Below, in pieces: positions 1-9,100 of a stretch of DNA of 35,498 nucleotides. How positions within the stretch are numbered: the stretch's first letter is position 1; each line of letters starts with the position of its first letter. A program made the position numbers and the translations under genes. Origin of the DNA: HyVt-560 sp964577195 (GTDB lineage: Bacteria; Pseudomonadota; Gammaproteobacteria; UWMA-0217); assembly GCA_964577195.1 (NCBI GenBank), contig CAZNYF010000010.1, forward strand, positions 1 through 35,498. Direction: 5' to 3'. The notes under the pieces were generated by a model. That model saw nothing but the letters and a program-made list of their open reading frames with translations. It was not told the origin of the DNA and did not search any database.

Positions 1-303
1 AGAAAAAACTGTTTTTGGATCCATGAAGTAGAACGTTGTTTTTCCATCATTCTCACTCGCAACAATGTTGCAGGGCAGTAACGTACCCGCGCGTGGATCA
101 GCTTCAATGACACGTTTGGCAAGCTTTGGATTGCAAGCGCCCAACATCCGGTATGCGGGAATATCTTCATCGAGCTTGTTCTTGATGATGGCCTGGACAT
201 TCACGTCACTGACGATGCCAAGATGATGATTCTTCAGAACTGCTGTGAGTGTTTCAATAGCGTTTTCTATGGGTTGATTAACGGTGACATCAAATGCATA
301 CAT
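1..303 (-). CDS. DUF302 family protein (3' end cut off by window edge)
   Basis: Reading the minus strand from an ATG at 303 gives 101 open codons running off the left edge, so only the N-terminal part is seen. It begins MYAFDVTVNQPIENAIETL and continues through a segment with GIVSDVNVQAIIKNKL, then YRMLGACNPKLAKRVIEAD and LLPCNIVASEND. The order (short beta strand, helix, 'GI..DV..' strand, 'LGACNP..A...' and 'LPCN' strand) is that of the DUF302 / TT1751-like fold, a small alpha-beta domain of unclear biochemical role found alone or fused to other domains. A weak purine-rich site (AAGAGAA) lies ahead of the ATG. No signal peptide is visible, so a cytoplasmic location is inferred. The family call is fairly secure; function is unknown. 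Confidence 0.75.
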   Translation of the reverse strand, partial: MYAFDVTVNQPIENAIETLTAVLKNHHLGIVSDVNVQAIIKNKLDEDIPAYRMLGACNPKLAKRVIEADPRAGTLLPCNIVASENDGKTTFYFMDPKTVFS

Positions 304-649
304 GGGATTGTTCTCTTGTTGAATTGAAATTTGGTGTTGGTGTCTGTTTTTGACCTACGACGAATGCCAAGAATAAGCGCTAAGGTGCGCCACTACAATC
401 TGACAGAGTGGATATACCTAGTACATCAACCAGTTCAAAGTGTCGGTATCAGCGCAAACCAACGTGTTCAGAACCACGGCATTGCTGTGATGCCAGCTTT
501 AGTCTTGAAAGGCTTAAGGGCATGTCTCAATTTAACATCAATTTTCAGTTGCTCTGACAAATCAATGTTAAACCTCAATTTTTTTGTGTAGGGTGACCGC
601 TTAAACCGCAGGGCATTCGGCTTCATTTCAATATATTAGGAGATTAAGT
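304..649. other. Intergenic region between divergent genes
   Basis: This 346-base stretch separates the minus-strand DUF302 gene from the plus-strand Lys-rich gene, so it should hold promoters for both. A plus-strand open frame of 86 codons (331-591) has no ribosome binding site and no protein-like pattern, and I do not accept it. I see no convincing sigma-70 promoter, terminator or repeat. Confidence 0.4.
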
Positions 650-1045
650 ATGAGAAAGTTTTTCAATGCAACAGGGATTGTGCTGGTACTCATCGTTGGT
701 TTGATGGCTAGTACGTCGGCAATGGCTGCATCAGCTTGTAAAGGTAAGGCTAAAAACAGCTGTAGCAGTAGTTGTACGTGGGTTGATAGTTACAAGACAA
801 AAACGGGTAGTAAAGTGAATGGCTATTGCCGCGCCAAGCCGGGCAAGTCCAGCTCCTCCAGCGCAACCAAAGCTAGCAAGGAAAAGAGTAAAGCGACCAC
901 TTCTGGCAAGAGCAAGAAAGCTGAAAAATCAAAAGTGAAAAAAGATAGTAAATCTAAAAAAGCCAAAAAGTCAGGCAATAAAGATAAAAACTCGGGTAAG
1001 AAAGACAAGAAAGCTAAAAAGGAATCTAAAAAATCTGACAAGTAG
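650..1045 (+). CDS. Secreted Lys/Ser-rich basic protein
   Basis: 131 residues. The start is supported by a good ribosome binding site (AGGAGA, about 8 bases upstream). Residues 1-26 form a Sec signal peptide ending STSAMAAS, with a likely cut after an Ala near 26-27. A short Cys-bearing part follows, with Cys in CKGKAKNSC, SSSCTW and NGYCRAKPGK (four in the mature protein, enough for two disulfides). From about residue 65 to the end the chain is almost only Lys, Ser, Ala, Asp and Glu, like a histone H1 tail, and is surely disordered and very basic. Such a protein could bind DNA, LPS or cell wall outside the inner membrane, but that is inference. I recognise no named family. A hairpin and a Rho-independent terminator follow at once. 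Confidence 0.8.
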   Translation: MRKFFNATGIVLVLIVGLMASTSAMAASACKGKAKNSCSSSCTWVDSYKTKTGSKVNGYCRAKPGKSSSSSATKASKEKSKATTSGKSKKAEKSKVKKDSKSKKAKKSGNKDKNSGKKDKKAKKESKKSDK

Positions 1046-1064
1046 ATCATCTAAGGTCTGGCCT

Positions 1065-1095
1065 GGCAAAGAGCCGGTTTTAACCGTTCTTTGCC
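1065..1095. other. Hairpin after the Lys-rich gene
   Basis: GGCAAAGA (1065-1072) pairs with TCTTTGCC (1088-1095), and an inner CGG/CCG helix is possible. It is followed by an AT-rich stretch but not a clean T-run. It may protect the mRNA end or assist the terminator just downstream. Confidence 0.5.
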
Positions 1096-1112
1096 TTGTA
1101 TCGTATTTAATC

Positions 1113-1139
1113 AATCCCGCCATCTGACGGGATTTTTTA
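1113..1139 (+). terminator. Rho-independent terminator of the Lys-rich gene
   Basis: A seven-pair stem AATCCCG / CGGGATT (1113-1119 and 1128-1134) with an eight-base loop leads straight into a run of T. It is the second hairpin after the stop codon at 1045. Confidence 0.8.
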
Positions 1140-1302
1140 TGGGAACCTTTTTCTATTTAGTCGCATCTGGTGGTTAGTGGGATTGATTGATGTCTGGTGC
1201 TTTTGTTGGTTGTGTGGTTATTTAACTGATTGTTTGAGTGGCGCCGTTATTCCGCATATTGGCATAATAAAAGTGCTAAATCAGATCAAGAAAAAGACGG
1301 TT

Positions 1303-1422
1303 ATGCAGCGATTAAGCATGAAGATTGTTTATGCGTTAAGTGAAATAGATTCGTTTGTTGATATTACAGAAGATGATCTGTTAAGGATCTATGCGCTAGC
1401 AACCGACAATAAAGACCAATAA
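1303..1422 (+). CDS. Possible small acidic protein, 39 residues
   Basis: From the ATG at 1303 the frame encodes 39 residues beginning MQRLSMKIVYALSEIDSF and ending YALATDNKDQ. The second half is amphipathic and acidic (DITEDDLLRIYALA) and reads like protein rather than noise. There is only a weak purine-rich site before the ATG, and upstream in-frame codons give an implausible Cys/Trp-rich extension, so I do not extend it. It lies between two terminators that face each other, so it would need its own promoter, which I cannot point to. No family recognised. It may well be a chance ORF. Confidence 0.3.
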   Translation: MQRLSMKIVYALSEIDSFVDITEDDLLRIYALATDNKDQ

Positions 1423-1429
1423 CGCTACC

Positions 1430-1456
1430 AAAAAAAAGACCTGCCCGAGGGCAGAT
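1430..1456 (-). terminator. Terminator of the minus-strand di-haem lipoprotein gene
   Basis: Read on the minus strand, CTGCCC-TC-GGGCAG (1441-1454) forms a tight GC stem followed by eight T (complement of the A-run 1430-1437). It lies 30 bases past the stop codon of the minus-strand gene that ends at 1486. A 14-base perfect palindrome (1481-1494) overlaps that stop codon. Confidence 0.8.
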
Positions 1457-1485
1457 CCAATAGGGAGAGTTGGGGATTAAAGTCT

Positions 1486-3330
1486 CTAGAGACTTAGTAG
1501 GTACTCGGCCAACGCTTCTTGCTCCAACGCGGTGAGCGTTGGCACTGCGGGTACTCCAGATGAATAGCGTTCCATTACATCCAATAGGGTCGCCGCGCTA
1601 CCATCATGAAAGTAGGGTGCAGTTAGCGCCAATCCACGCAGACCGGGTGTTTTAATGCCGTTATTTAACAGGCCGCCTGGATCAGTATCTTTAGCGATTC
1701 GCTTGAAAAATCTCTGTGGCAAGTCTCTGGAAGCGGTGCCTTCTGCGGTATTGTGGCAGGCATTACAATTGGCTTTTCCGTAAAACAAATCCCAACCTGC
1801 TTCAGCTTTTACGGCATCAAATTCTCCTGGAGGAGGGCTTGTTAAACTACGTAAGAAGGCTTGTAAGTCAGTCAGCGTTGCAATGGCAATTTCGTTACCA
1901 GGATCAGCTGATTCTGCATCAATGAAGATTTGTTGCTGGTCAGCGGTAAGCGGATTACCGATATCGTCGCCGGTTAGTGGGACGGTTGCATTGGCCGCAC
2001 CCCAGGCTCCGTTAGCATTCATTACAAAATCAATTCCGCACTCTGGGGCTGCCGCGAGATTGTTGGTTCCCTCCCCTTTGCCCTGTACAACTCCCTGCCA
2101 AGTGTAAGTGTACCCTTGCTCTCCAAGGTCTAGAAAATTCCAGTGAGGAGGGATGCTGGTCGGGTTGGTAACGTTGTCGTTAAACGGGTTGCCAGGGAAG
2201 AACCGTGGGTCAGCTCGGCCAGGCCCCCACACTAAATAATCAGAGTTAAGAAACTGGTTTTCAGATCCATTCTGGACCAAAGGGGTTGCTGAAAGGATGG
2301 CACCGGCGTTCATGCTGGTATTGGGTGGGCCAAGCACTGGCACGCCAATGGGTAGAAGAGCTGGGTCAGCGTTATTTTCTAATTGAATTGCGGTTTTGGT
2401 AACCGCGACGTGACAGATGGTGCAGTTCAAGCCTGCAGAAGTGATATCGTTGGGATCATTCGGGTTTTCAAACTTTGCGGTAACACCGATAATTGCATCC
2501 AGTTGCAATAGCTGACGAGTGAAGGCATTGCTTGCAAATGCATCTTGCTTACCTTGAAAATCATCGCCGGTCATAAACTCAATTATTTCCGCTGGTAATT
2601 TTGTGGCATCAACTTGAACACCCAGTGGAATGACGTCGTTTGGAGAGACGGCTTCTAAAACTTGATCAAGACCATATAATTCGCCGAAGAACTTTTCGTT
2701 ACCATAGGTCTCGTTAAAATAAAGATCACGTCCACGAGCGACGGCTTCGGCATCTTTTTCTGTTTTTAATGTTCGATGTACAACCCGGAACGTATTTGCG
2801 GTTCTTGTTGATAATGCCAGGGTGGTTTTATCGGAAGCTCGATAAAAGTTAGCCGGCATTCTCACCCATTTTCCTTCCACCAGTGCACCAATTTCTCCGA
2901 TCTGCGGATGCTCTGGTGGGGTGTCAGTTTTTAAAGCCATGCGCATGGGCTGACTGAGCGTTAAGTCACCATCGCCATCCGCAGGCGTTAAGTTGATATC
3001 AAAAGCCAAATTGCTGCCGGCAGTCTGGTTTTCTCCAATCGCAGCCGGGCTGTCATTGAGGTTGACTGTAATCGTCGCATCTTCGGAGAGTGCGTTGGGC
3101 GGGATCGTGATTGAAATTTGAGGTGAGATTTCGCTGTCAGTAAATGTCCCGCCAGTGGAAGCAGGAACAGTTGCCGAGATTAACTCAGAAGGGTCGGGCT
3201 GAGGCTGTCCGGGGGGATTAACAGTTGTCGTATTATCATCGTTATCACAAGCAGGGATAATGATCATAGATACACAAAAAGCCATATAAACCGGAATTCG
3301 AAACAAAGAGGATCTGTGGTGGGATTTCAT
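1486..3330 (-). CDS. Di-haem cytochrome c lipoprotein with ZU5-like N-terminal domain
   Basis: 614 residues from the ATG at 3330, chosen over an in-frame start 75 bases upstream because a lipoprotein signal peptide then starts properly: residues 1-27 with a hydrophobic stretch and a weak lipobox IIPAC (Cys28). Residues 30-50 are a Pro/Asp-rich linker. Residues about 54-115 (GGTFTD..., ITIPPNAL, ATITVNL) look like a ZU5-type beta domain. Two CxxCH haem-binding motifs follow, CTICH (303-307) and CNACH (522-526), with TPGLRGLALTAPYFHDGS near the C-terminus, as in the second haem domain of MauG / di-haem cytochrome c peroxidase relatives. It is most likely an outer-membrane-anchored periplasmic or surface electron-transfer or oxidase protein; substrate unknown. 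The spacing of over 200 residues between haem motifs is larger than in classical CcpA peroxidases. It stands alone with its own terminator. Confidence 0.8.
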   Translation of the reverse strand: MKSHHRSSLFRIPVYMAFCVSMIIIPACDNDDNTTTVNPPGQPQPDPSELISATVPASTGGTFTDSEISPQISITIPPNALSEDATITVNLNDSPAAIGENQTAGSNLAFDINLTPADGDGDLTLSQPMRMALKTDTPPEHPQIGEIGALVEGKWVRMPANFYRASDKTTLALSTRTANTFRVVHRTLKTEKDAEAVARGRDLYFNETYGNEKFFGELYGLDQVLEAVSPNDVIPLGVQVDATKLPAEIIEFMTGDDFQGKQDAFASNAFTRQLLQLDAIIGVTAKFENPNDPNDITSAGLNCTICHVAVTKTAIQLENNADPALLPIGVPVLGPPNTSMNAGAILSATPLVQNGSENQFLNSDYLVWGPGRADPRFFPGNPFNDNVTNPTSIPPHWNFLDLGEQGYTYTWQGVVQGKGEGTNNLAAAPECGIDFVMNANGAWGAANATVPLTGDDIGNPLTADQQQIFIDAESADPGNEIAIATLTDLQAFLRSLTSPPPGEFDAVKAEAGWDLFYGKANCNACHNTAEGTASRDLPQRFFKRIAKDTDPGGLLNNGIKTPGLRGLALTAPYFHDGSAATLLDVMERYSSGVPAVPTLTALEQEALAEYLLSL

Positions 3331-3620
3331 TTGCGATACCTGTTGGTGGGAGGTTGTCACTTGAATCTTCCTCTTGATGTGAGGGAAAGTCGGTGATTTT
3401 GTCACCGATGGTCAAAAAAAATGACCATGACTGAGATAGCGAAAGATTATTCCCCACCCTTTTATATGTTTAACGATTTGACTATCTGATTTTTTTTACC
3501 GTCTGTAGTTACTTCGGGAAAAACGCTACGCACTTCCAATGCGAATGTGATTCTGCTTAGTACTGTTGGTGATACATAATCACAAATAGACTGCGTTAAT
3601 GATTCAGTCTTGCAAAATAT

Positions 3621-4163
3621 ATGAATAAAAAACAAGCTGGATTAACACTGATTGAGCTGCTGATTACACTTGGTGTTATCTCAATATTAATGAGTGTTGC
3701 TTTACCAGGTTTTCAGAGTTTTACGGTGAGGAATAACAGTATTTCACAGATCAGTGACCTGATGGTGGATCTGCAGTTTGCCCGTAATGAAGCGGCAAAA
3801 ATAGGTGTTGCAACGCGTATATGTATAGGTAACAGCACCGGTTGTCACACGGGTTGGGGAACAGGCTGGCAACAGGGCTGGGCGGTCATTAATAATTCAA
3901 CAGGCACAGTTTTAAAAGTGCATTCCGAGATTAAAAGTAGTGATGTCCTTACCTCGCTGGATGGTGTGACTTTAACCTCGTCGGTGGACTTTAATCGCTA
4001 TGGTTTTAGCACCCCGAGAGTTTTTAAATTATGCGATCAACTCGATCAGGCGAGAGCCGTTTTGCTTTCCAGAACTGGCAGAATCCGCCTGGCAACAGAT
4101 ACCGATGCGCCAACCAATGGATTGGTTGATGATGATGCGAACAATGACATTAGTTGCCCATAA
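3621..4163 (+). CDS. fimU: Type IV pilus minor pilin FimU/FimT (GspH-like)
   Basis: 180 residues. A class III signal peptide is clear: short basic leader MNKKQAG, cut after Gly7, then LTLIELLITLGVISILMSVA with Glu at +5 and the hydrophobic pilin helix. 'DLQFARNEAAKIGVATRICIGN' is typical of the FimT/GspH domain. It is a minor pilin thought to sit in the tip complex that primes pilus assembly and holds PilY1. It is the first gene of a fimU-pilV-pilW-pilX-pilY1-pilE run on this strand, with 27 bases to pilV. The roughly 215 bases before it probably hold the operon promoter, though I cannot define it. The ribosome binding site is poor. Confidence 0.88.
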   Translation: MNKKQAGLTLIELLITLGVISILMSVALPGFQSFTVRNNSISQISDLMVDLQFARNEAAKIGVATRICIGNSTGCHTGWGTGWQQGWAVINNSTGTVLKVHSEIKSSDVLTSLDGVTLTSSVDFNRYGFSTPRVFKLCDQLDQARAVLLSRTGRIRLATDTDAPTNGLVDDDANNDISCP

Positions 4164-4190
4164 TTCAGAGTTGTCGATAACAAATAAAAA

Positions 4191-4769
4191 ATGAAACACA
4201 AAAATAAAAATATGCAACAAATAAAAATAAACCAACAACTGGGAAGCAGCCTGATTGAAATTCTCGTCAGTATGGTAGTGGCATCGCTGGGTCTACTTGG
4301 CGCAGCTAAGTTGCAATCGTTGGCGATCAATCAAACCACTAGTGCTAGCTCGCAAAGTTTTGTTGCCATTGCAGTGGATAATCTTTCTTCAATGATGAAA
4401 TCCAATCAAGCGTATTGGCGAAATAGCACGTTCCCGGATCCGTTTGATATTTCAGTGACACCGGGGAGTGCAACGCCAATTAGCGGTACCGGTGCAGGCA
4501 CGCTGGCAACAACCACCAAGGACTGTGGTGTTGCCACAGACTGTAATCAGGAGGAGTTGGCGGCATTCGATTTACGTGCCATAGCGTCTGATTTTGCCAC
4601 GTCGACAACCGGAGGTGGTTTTCAAATTCAGAGGGTTGGTTCGGTGTCCCCGCCAGTGTTCCGGGTGACAGCGCAATGGAATAAGAAAATCATGAGCTTA
4701 GGTGGTAACAGCACCAAGTACGGCTCGGGTACCACCGCCTCCAACTACCAAGTTTTGATGAGGCCATGA
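4191..4769 (+). CDS. pilV: Type IV pilus minor pilin PilV
   Basis: 192 residues. The prepilin leader is Lys/Asn-rich and ends at Gly18; the mature helix starts SSLIEILVSMVVASLGLLGA with Glu at +5. The 'GSSLIE.L.S..V...GLLG...LQ' pattern is characteristic of PilV (also called IV pilus modification protein PilV). A Met at residue 8 (4212) could be the real start; the leader would still be adequate. Its stop overlaps the pilW start by four bases (ATGA at 4766), implying translational coupling. Role: minor pilin in the tip/priming complex of the type IV pilus. Confidence 0.87.
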   Translation: MKHKNKNMQQIKINQQLGSSLIEILVSMVVASLGLLGAAKLQSLAINQTTSASSQSFVAIAVDNLSSMMKSNQAYWRNSTFPDPFDISVTPGSATPISGTGAGTLATTTKDCGVATDCNQEELAAFDLRAIASDFATSTTGGGFQIQRVGSVSPPVFRVTAQWNKKIMSLGGNSTKYGSGTTASNYQVLMRP

Positions 4770-5566
4770 TACAAGATCAAGTAAAAACGCAACAAAAGGG
4801 TGCAGGATTAGTCGAGATGATGGTCGTGATGGTGCTCGGTTTGGTGATGCTCGGCGGAACTGGCAGCTTGTATGTGAATTTTAAAGAGGCTTTTCAAGTG
4901 CAGAAATCGCAGGCGAATTTCCTAGATTCGTTTCGTTATTCTGGCACGCTCATTAGTGGTATTTTGCGTCAGGCAGGATATGCCTCGATTATGGTTAATG
5001 GCACCTTGCTCAACGACAAGTCAGATGTGTTTGTCATTAACGGTAATTTCACCGCTTCCAATCAAGTTGTTTTTGGTGAGCAAGATACCGTCACTAATGT
5101 CGTTCAATATTTGGAGAATGGTTCAACCCAAACGATTGCAAGTTTACCCAGTGATTCTGTCTCGATTCGTTTTATGGGTGGTACCGAAATTTTTCGTTGT
5201 TTGGGTAGCTCGGCTGATTTGGATGGTGCGCAGTACAGAGCCACATTTAAGGTGAATAACAATTTTCAGCTTGAATGCGAAGATGAAATCATCGCTGGCG
5301 CACCGCTGGAGTCTATTACCGATATTTTGGTCGGAGAGAATTCTGGCAACATCACATCTCAGCTCCGTGTGCTGGGATTAGCTGCCTGGTATGGGGAAGA
5401 TAATTCAGGTAATGGCTCGGTCGATCGTTATCGCCGAGCCAATGCGGTGAGTGATTGGAGGCGCGTTAAATCGGTAACCTTAAGGCTCACTGTTCAATCG
5501 GGAAATATGCAGCCACGCAACTTAAACTATGTGGTGCATTTACCCAATGCACCTGTAGAAGTCTGA
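4766..5566 (+). CDS. pilW: Type IV pilus minor pilin PilW
   Basis: 266 residues. The leader ends at Gly12 and the mature protein begins AGLVEMMVVMVLGLVMLGG with Glu at +5. Length and the 'GAGLVE.MV....G' start fit PilW, the largest minor pilin, a GspJ-like member of the tip complex. The body carries a long beta-rich domain with only two Cys (IFRCLGSS and LECEDE), which could pair. It is coupled to pilV by an ATGA overlap and separated from pilX by 48 bases that include an AT-rich patch. Confidence 0.87.
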   Translation: MIQDQVKTQQKGAGLVEMMVVMVLGLVMLGGTGSLYVNFKEAFQVQKSQANFLDSFRYSGTLISGILRQAGYASIMVNGTLLNDKSDVFVINGNFTASNQVVFGEQDTVTNVVQYLENGSTQTIASLPSDSVSIRFMGGTEIFRCLGSSADLDGAQYRATFKVNNNFQLECEDEIIAGAPLESITDILVGENSGNITSQLRVLGLAAWYGEDNSGNGSVDRYRRANAVSDWRRVKSVTLRLTVQSGNMQPRNLNYVVHLPNAPVEV

Positions 5567-5614
5567 TGGTTGATTTTTTAATAAAACCTGATCGAAGAAA
5601 ATATTAAAATAATA

Positions 5615-6136
5615 ATGGCTAAATTAATTTCTCAAAAAACAGACAGAAAACAACAGGGCTACGTGTTGGTGAGCATGTTGGCATTAGTGACTGTGATGGG
5701 TGGGCTTGCAGCAAGTATGTACAGCGATGTTGCCAGTCAGGAGAAAATGTCATCGAGTTTAAGCATGAAAAAACGCGTATTAAGCGCTGCTGATTCAGCC
5801 GTGCAAAGTGTTTGGAATGTGAATGAGTTACTTGGCAGTGCAGGTACAGATCATACCGCCGTGAGAACGATCAATAAGGATGCTGATTACGATACGACTT
5901 ATAAGAATCTGAATGTCTCAGCCACAGTTTGTTTTGGTGGTAATGGGGACTCAGGGTTTGGCGGTAATGATCTGGATGCTGATGATAGCTCTGATGTAGG
6001 TGGTTTTGGGTTTTTTATCTTTACCGCTTATGGCGACGCCACAAATACAGTGTCAGGTGCAGCATCTCGAATTGCTATGGGTGGTTTTATGCAGGGGCCG
6101 TTGGTTAGTTTGCCGGCAGTCACCCCTTGTCCGTAG
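5615..6136 (+). CDS. pilX: Type IV pilus assembly protein PilX (GspK-like minor pilin)
   Basis: 173 residues. A basic leader ends at Gly15; the mature part starts YVLVSMLALVTVMGGLAASM. The +5 residue is Ser rather than Glu, which is the usual sign of the PilX/GspK class at the very tip of the pseudopilus or pilus. 'SAADSAVQSVWN' matches the PilX N-terminal helix, in which new pilins gain an extra AAD.A motif. The C-terminal half is Gly/Asp-rich (NDLDADDSSDVGGFGFF) and short compared with many PilX proteins. It lies between pilW and pilY1 as in Pseudomonas. Confidence 0.85.
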   Translation: MAKLISQKTDRKQQGYVLVSMLALVTVMGGLAASMYSDVASQEKMSSSLSMKKRVLSAADSAVQSVWNVNELLGSAGTDHTAVRTINKDADYDTTYKNLNVSATVCFGGNGDSGFGGNDLDADDSSDVGGFGFFIFTAYGDATNTVSGAASRIAMGGFMQGPLVSLPAVTPCP

Positions 6137-6165
6137 TACTTGAATTAAATAAAAGGTTTCAATAA

Positions 6166-9100
6166 ATGTATATTCAATCGATAAGAAAAAATAGTAAATT
6201 TTTCATTCTTTTATTGATGGTTTCGCTGCAAACCGTTCACGCTGAAGATATTGAAGTATTTCAAAATGCGGCAGTTGCAGGTAGTAAGCCTAACGTAATG
6301 TTTGTCTTTGATACTTCAGACAGTATGAGCGCGATACCAACTGGCGCATCCATTACCAAGCATCAAAGTTTAAAAGATGCGGTAACCACGGTATTAAATA
6401 CACCTGGAATGGATATTAATGCGGGTTACATTAATTTTTCTTCATCGACAGGGCGAGGCATTAAATTTCCGATTGCTGACATAGCATCAGATGCCCATGA
6501 TCTGGATCCTGATATCCCCGTGGGAACCAGTGTTAAGGATGTATTAATTAATTTAGTTAATTCGGATGGATTGCAAAACAGAACGCCGACAGTGAATGCG
6601 CTGTATGAGGCCGCTCTTTATTTTCGTGGTGATGAACTTTACTACGGAAAGAAAAGAACCTTTGGCAGTTGGGATACGTCGGCATCACCACCTCATTATA
6701 CTGGTGGTGGTTCCCGAAGTTGGAAAGCTGCAAACCCTGCTTCATACAGCGGTAGCAAAACTACAGTCAATCAAAAGGTTCCTTTGAATACACCAATCAG
6801 CGGTGATGTTTCCGAAAAAACTTGTAAGGATTATTCTTCGTCTGGTGGAGAAAATGAATGCAATCGTATACGTTCTGCATATTTGGACTGTTCGACCATT
6901 TCTGCGGTTTCTTGTACAGATACTGTTGTCGATATTTGCGGGCCGCCGGGAGAAACGACGACCACAACTTACCCGGTAGTTTCCGCGTGTCTCACTGGCC
7001 CCGGAAGCAGTACAAGCACCTGGTTTAAAAACCCAAGCGAACGTAAATGCTGCCAGTCAGCAGATATTACAAAGTCAGAGTGTCGGAGTTGGAGAAATCT
7101 CAGAGAGAGGGCCACAAGTTGCGAGAATCCAGATACTGAAACCCAGTGTTTAGGGGGAAGTGCGGGATACCAACAATGTAGGTATTTAAAAAGATATAGT
7201 ACAACGGATGACCGTGCTTATATTTCTCCCATCGCACAGTGCGGTGCCAATATGATTGTACTGTTATCAGATGGAGCGCCTTCAGATAATGGTGTCGAGA
7301 CCAAGATTCGCGAGTTAATTGCAGATGCAACCAATGCAGTTAAAGCATCAGGCGAAGCCGATATTTCAATAAATGATGTTAGCTGTATGGATCTCAGTAA
7401 TAGCATTTTTGGAGTGGGCCCTTTGGACTACACATATGGAAATTGTGGCCCCGAATTAGCGCGATTTCTCAGTACCAAGGATCAACTTCCTGATGTCCTT
7501 GGTAGCTCGGTGAATACTTATACCATTGGATTTGGAATGTCCGGTACTGGCGCTACAGAGTCACAGAATTATTTAAGAGCAATAGCAGAAGCCGGCAATG
7601 GGTTTTTTGCTGAGGCCAATAGCACAGCAACCCTGGTGACCGCATTGCAAAACGCCATCTCAGCGGAAAGCTCCAATGCGCAGTCGTTTACCAGCCTGGT
7701 GACTTCAGTCAATAAACAAACTTTGTCTCATAATGAGGAAGTGTATCTGGCGATGTTTAAACCAGAATTGCACCGTACCTGGATGGGAAACCTGAAGGGA
7801 TACAAGTTAGGCGTAGATGGATTGGAAGGCGTGGGTGGTAATTCTTTGGTTTCTGCTGATGGTTCCTATAATTCTGCTGCCCAAAGTTTTTGGAGCGCCA
7901 CTGCGGATGGTGGAAATGTCGCGAATGGTGGAATGTTGGAAAAGTTGATTCCGGCTAATCGAAATATCTACGTAAATACGAATCCGGTGATTCCCAGCGG
8001 CGGGCTGGATATCACTACCTCACTTCTGGAAGGCACCAATAGTGCATTAACCAAAACGTTAATGGGAATGGATGGGGCAGCAACCACCGCAGAAAGATCC
8101 GCTTTAATTGACTGGGCGCGTTCTGAGCGAATCCACGATCCGTTACATAGCAAGCCTGTGCTAATTAATTATGGTGGCAGTCTGGGAAAAGTCATCTACA
8201 GCACCACCAATCAAGGGTATCTGCACGCAACAAGCGTCAGTGCAAATGATACGACGGGTGGTGATGAAATCTTTGCTTTTATGCCCTATCACCTGATTGG
8301 GAATTTACAGGCAATGCAAACCAACAGTTCTACTGGCGATCATATTTACGGGATTGATGGGGAAATTACTGCCTGGGTCGTCGATGACAATAAGGATGGT
8401 GAAATTAGTGGCGTAAATGACCATGTTTATCTCTATTTTGGGCAGCGTCGGGGTGGCGATCATTTTTATGCTCTGGATGTTACCGATCCGGCGTCACCAG
8501 AATTAATGTGGCGTCTAGATGCGGGTACGTCCAATTATGCAGGGCTTGGCCAAAGTTGGTCTCGAATGAGTATTGTTACCGTTAATGACGGTGGTTCTGC
8601 ACGTAAAGTACTGGTCTTTACCGGTGGTTATGATACTGCCGAAGATACAGTGAATACTGCCAGAGCAACTAATAGTACAGGGTTAGGCGTTTACATTATT
8701 GATGCACAAAGCGGTAGTTTCCTTGCCTCAATAGGGCCAAATACCACGGACTATACGGTGGGCAACGTTGCCATGAGTTATGCGATTCCTTCTGGAGTAA
8801 AAGCGATTGACTCCAATGGAAACGGCGTTGCGGACAGGCTTTATTTCGGTGATATGGGCGGCCAGGTCTGGCGTATTGATATTGCAGAAGCGGCAGATAT
8901 TACTGCTGCCGGAACATTCTCGGTTACCCGGCTGGCAGATTTTGGTGGTAACACCGCAGCCACGCATCGACGTTTTTACTACGTGCCCAGTGTGTCGAGA
9001 TTAAAGCGACATAACAGTAGTGAAGTTTTATCGATAGCGATGGGCAGCGGTTACCGTTCGCATCCCTTAAATAAAACCATCGAGGAGCGTTTTTATACCA

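Noticed and set aside
331..591. 86-codon plus-strand frame in the first intergenic region
   Set aside because: No ribosome binding site, no domain or membrane pattern, and amino acid make-up like random sequence.
823..1050. Leu/Phe-rich minus-strand frame
   Set aside because: It is the complement of the Lys codons (AAA/AAG) of the basic secreted protein, hence the false Leu/Phe run.
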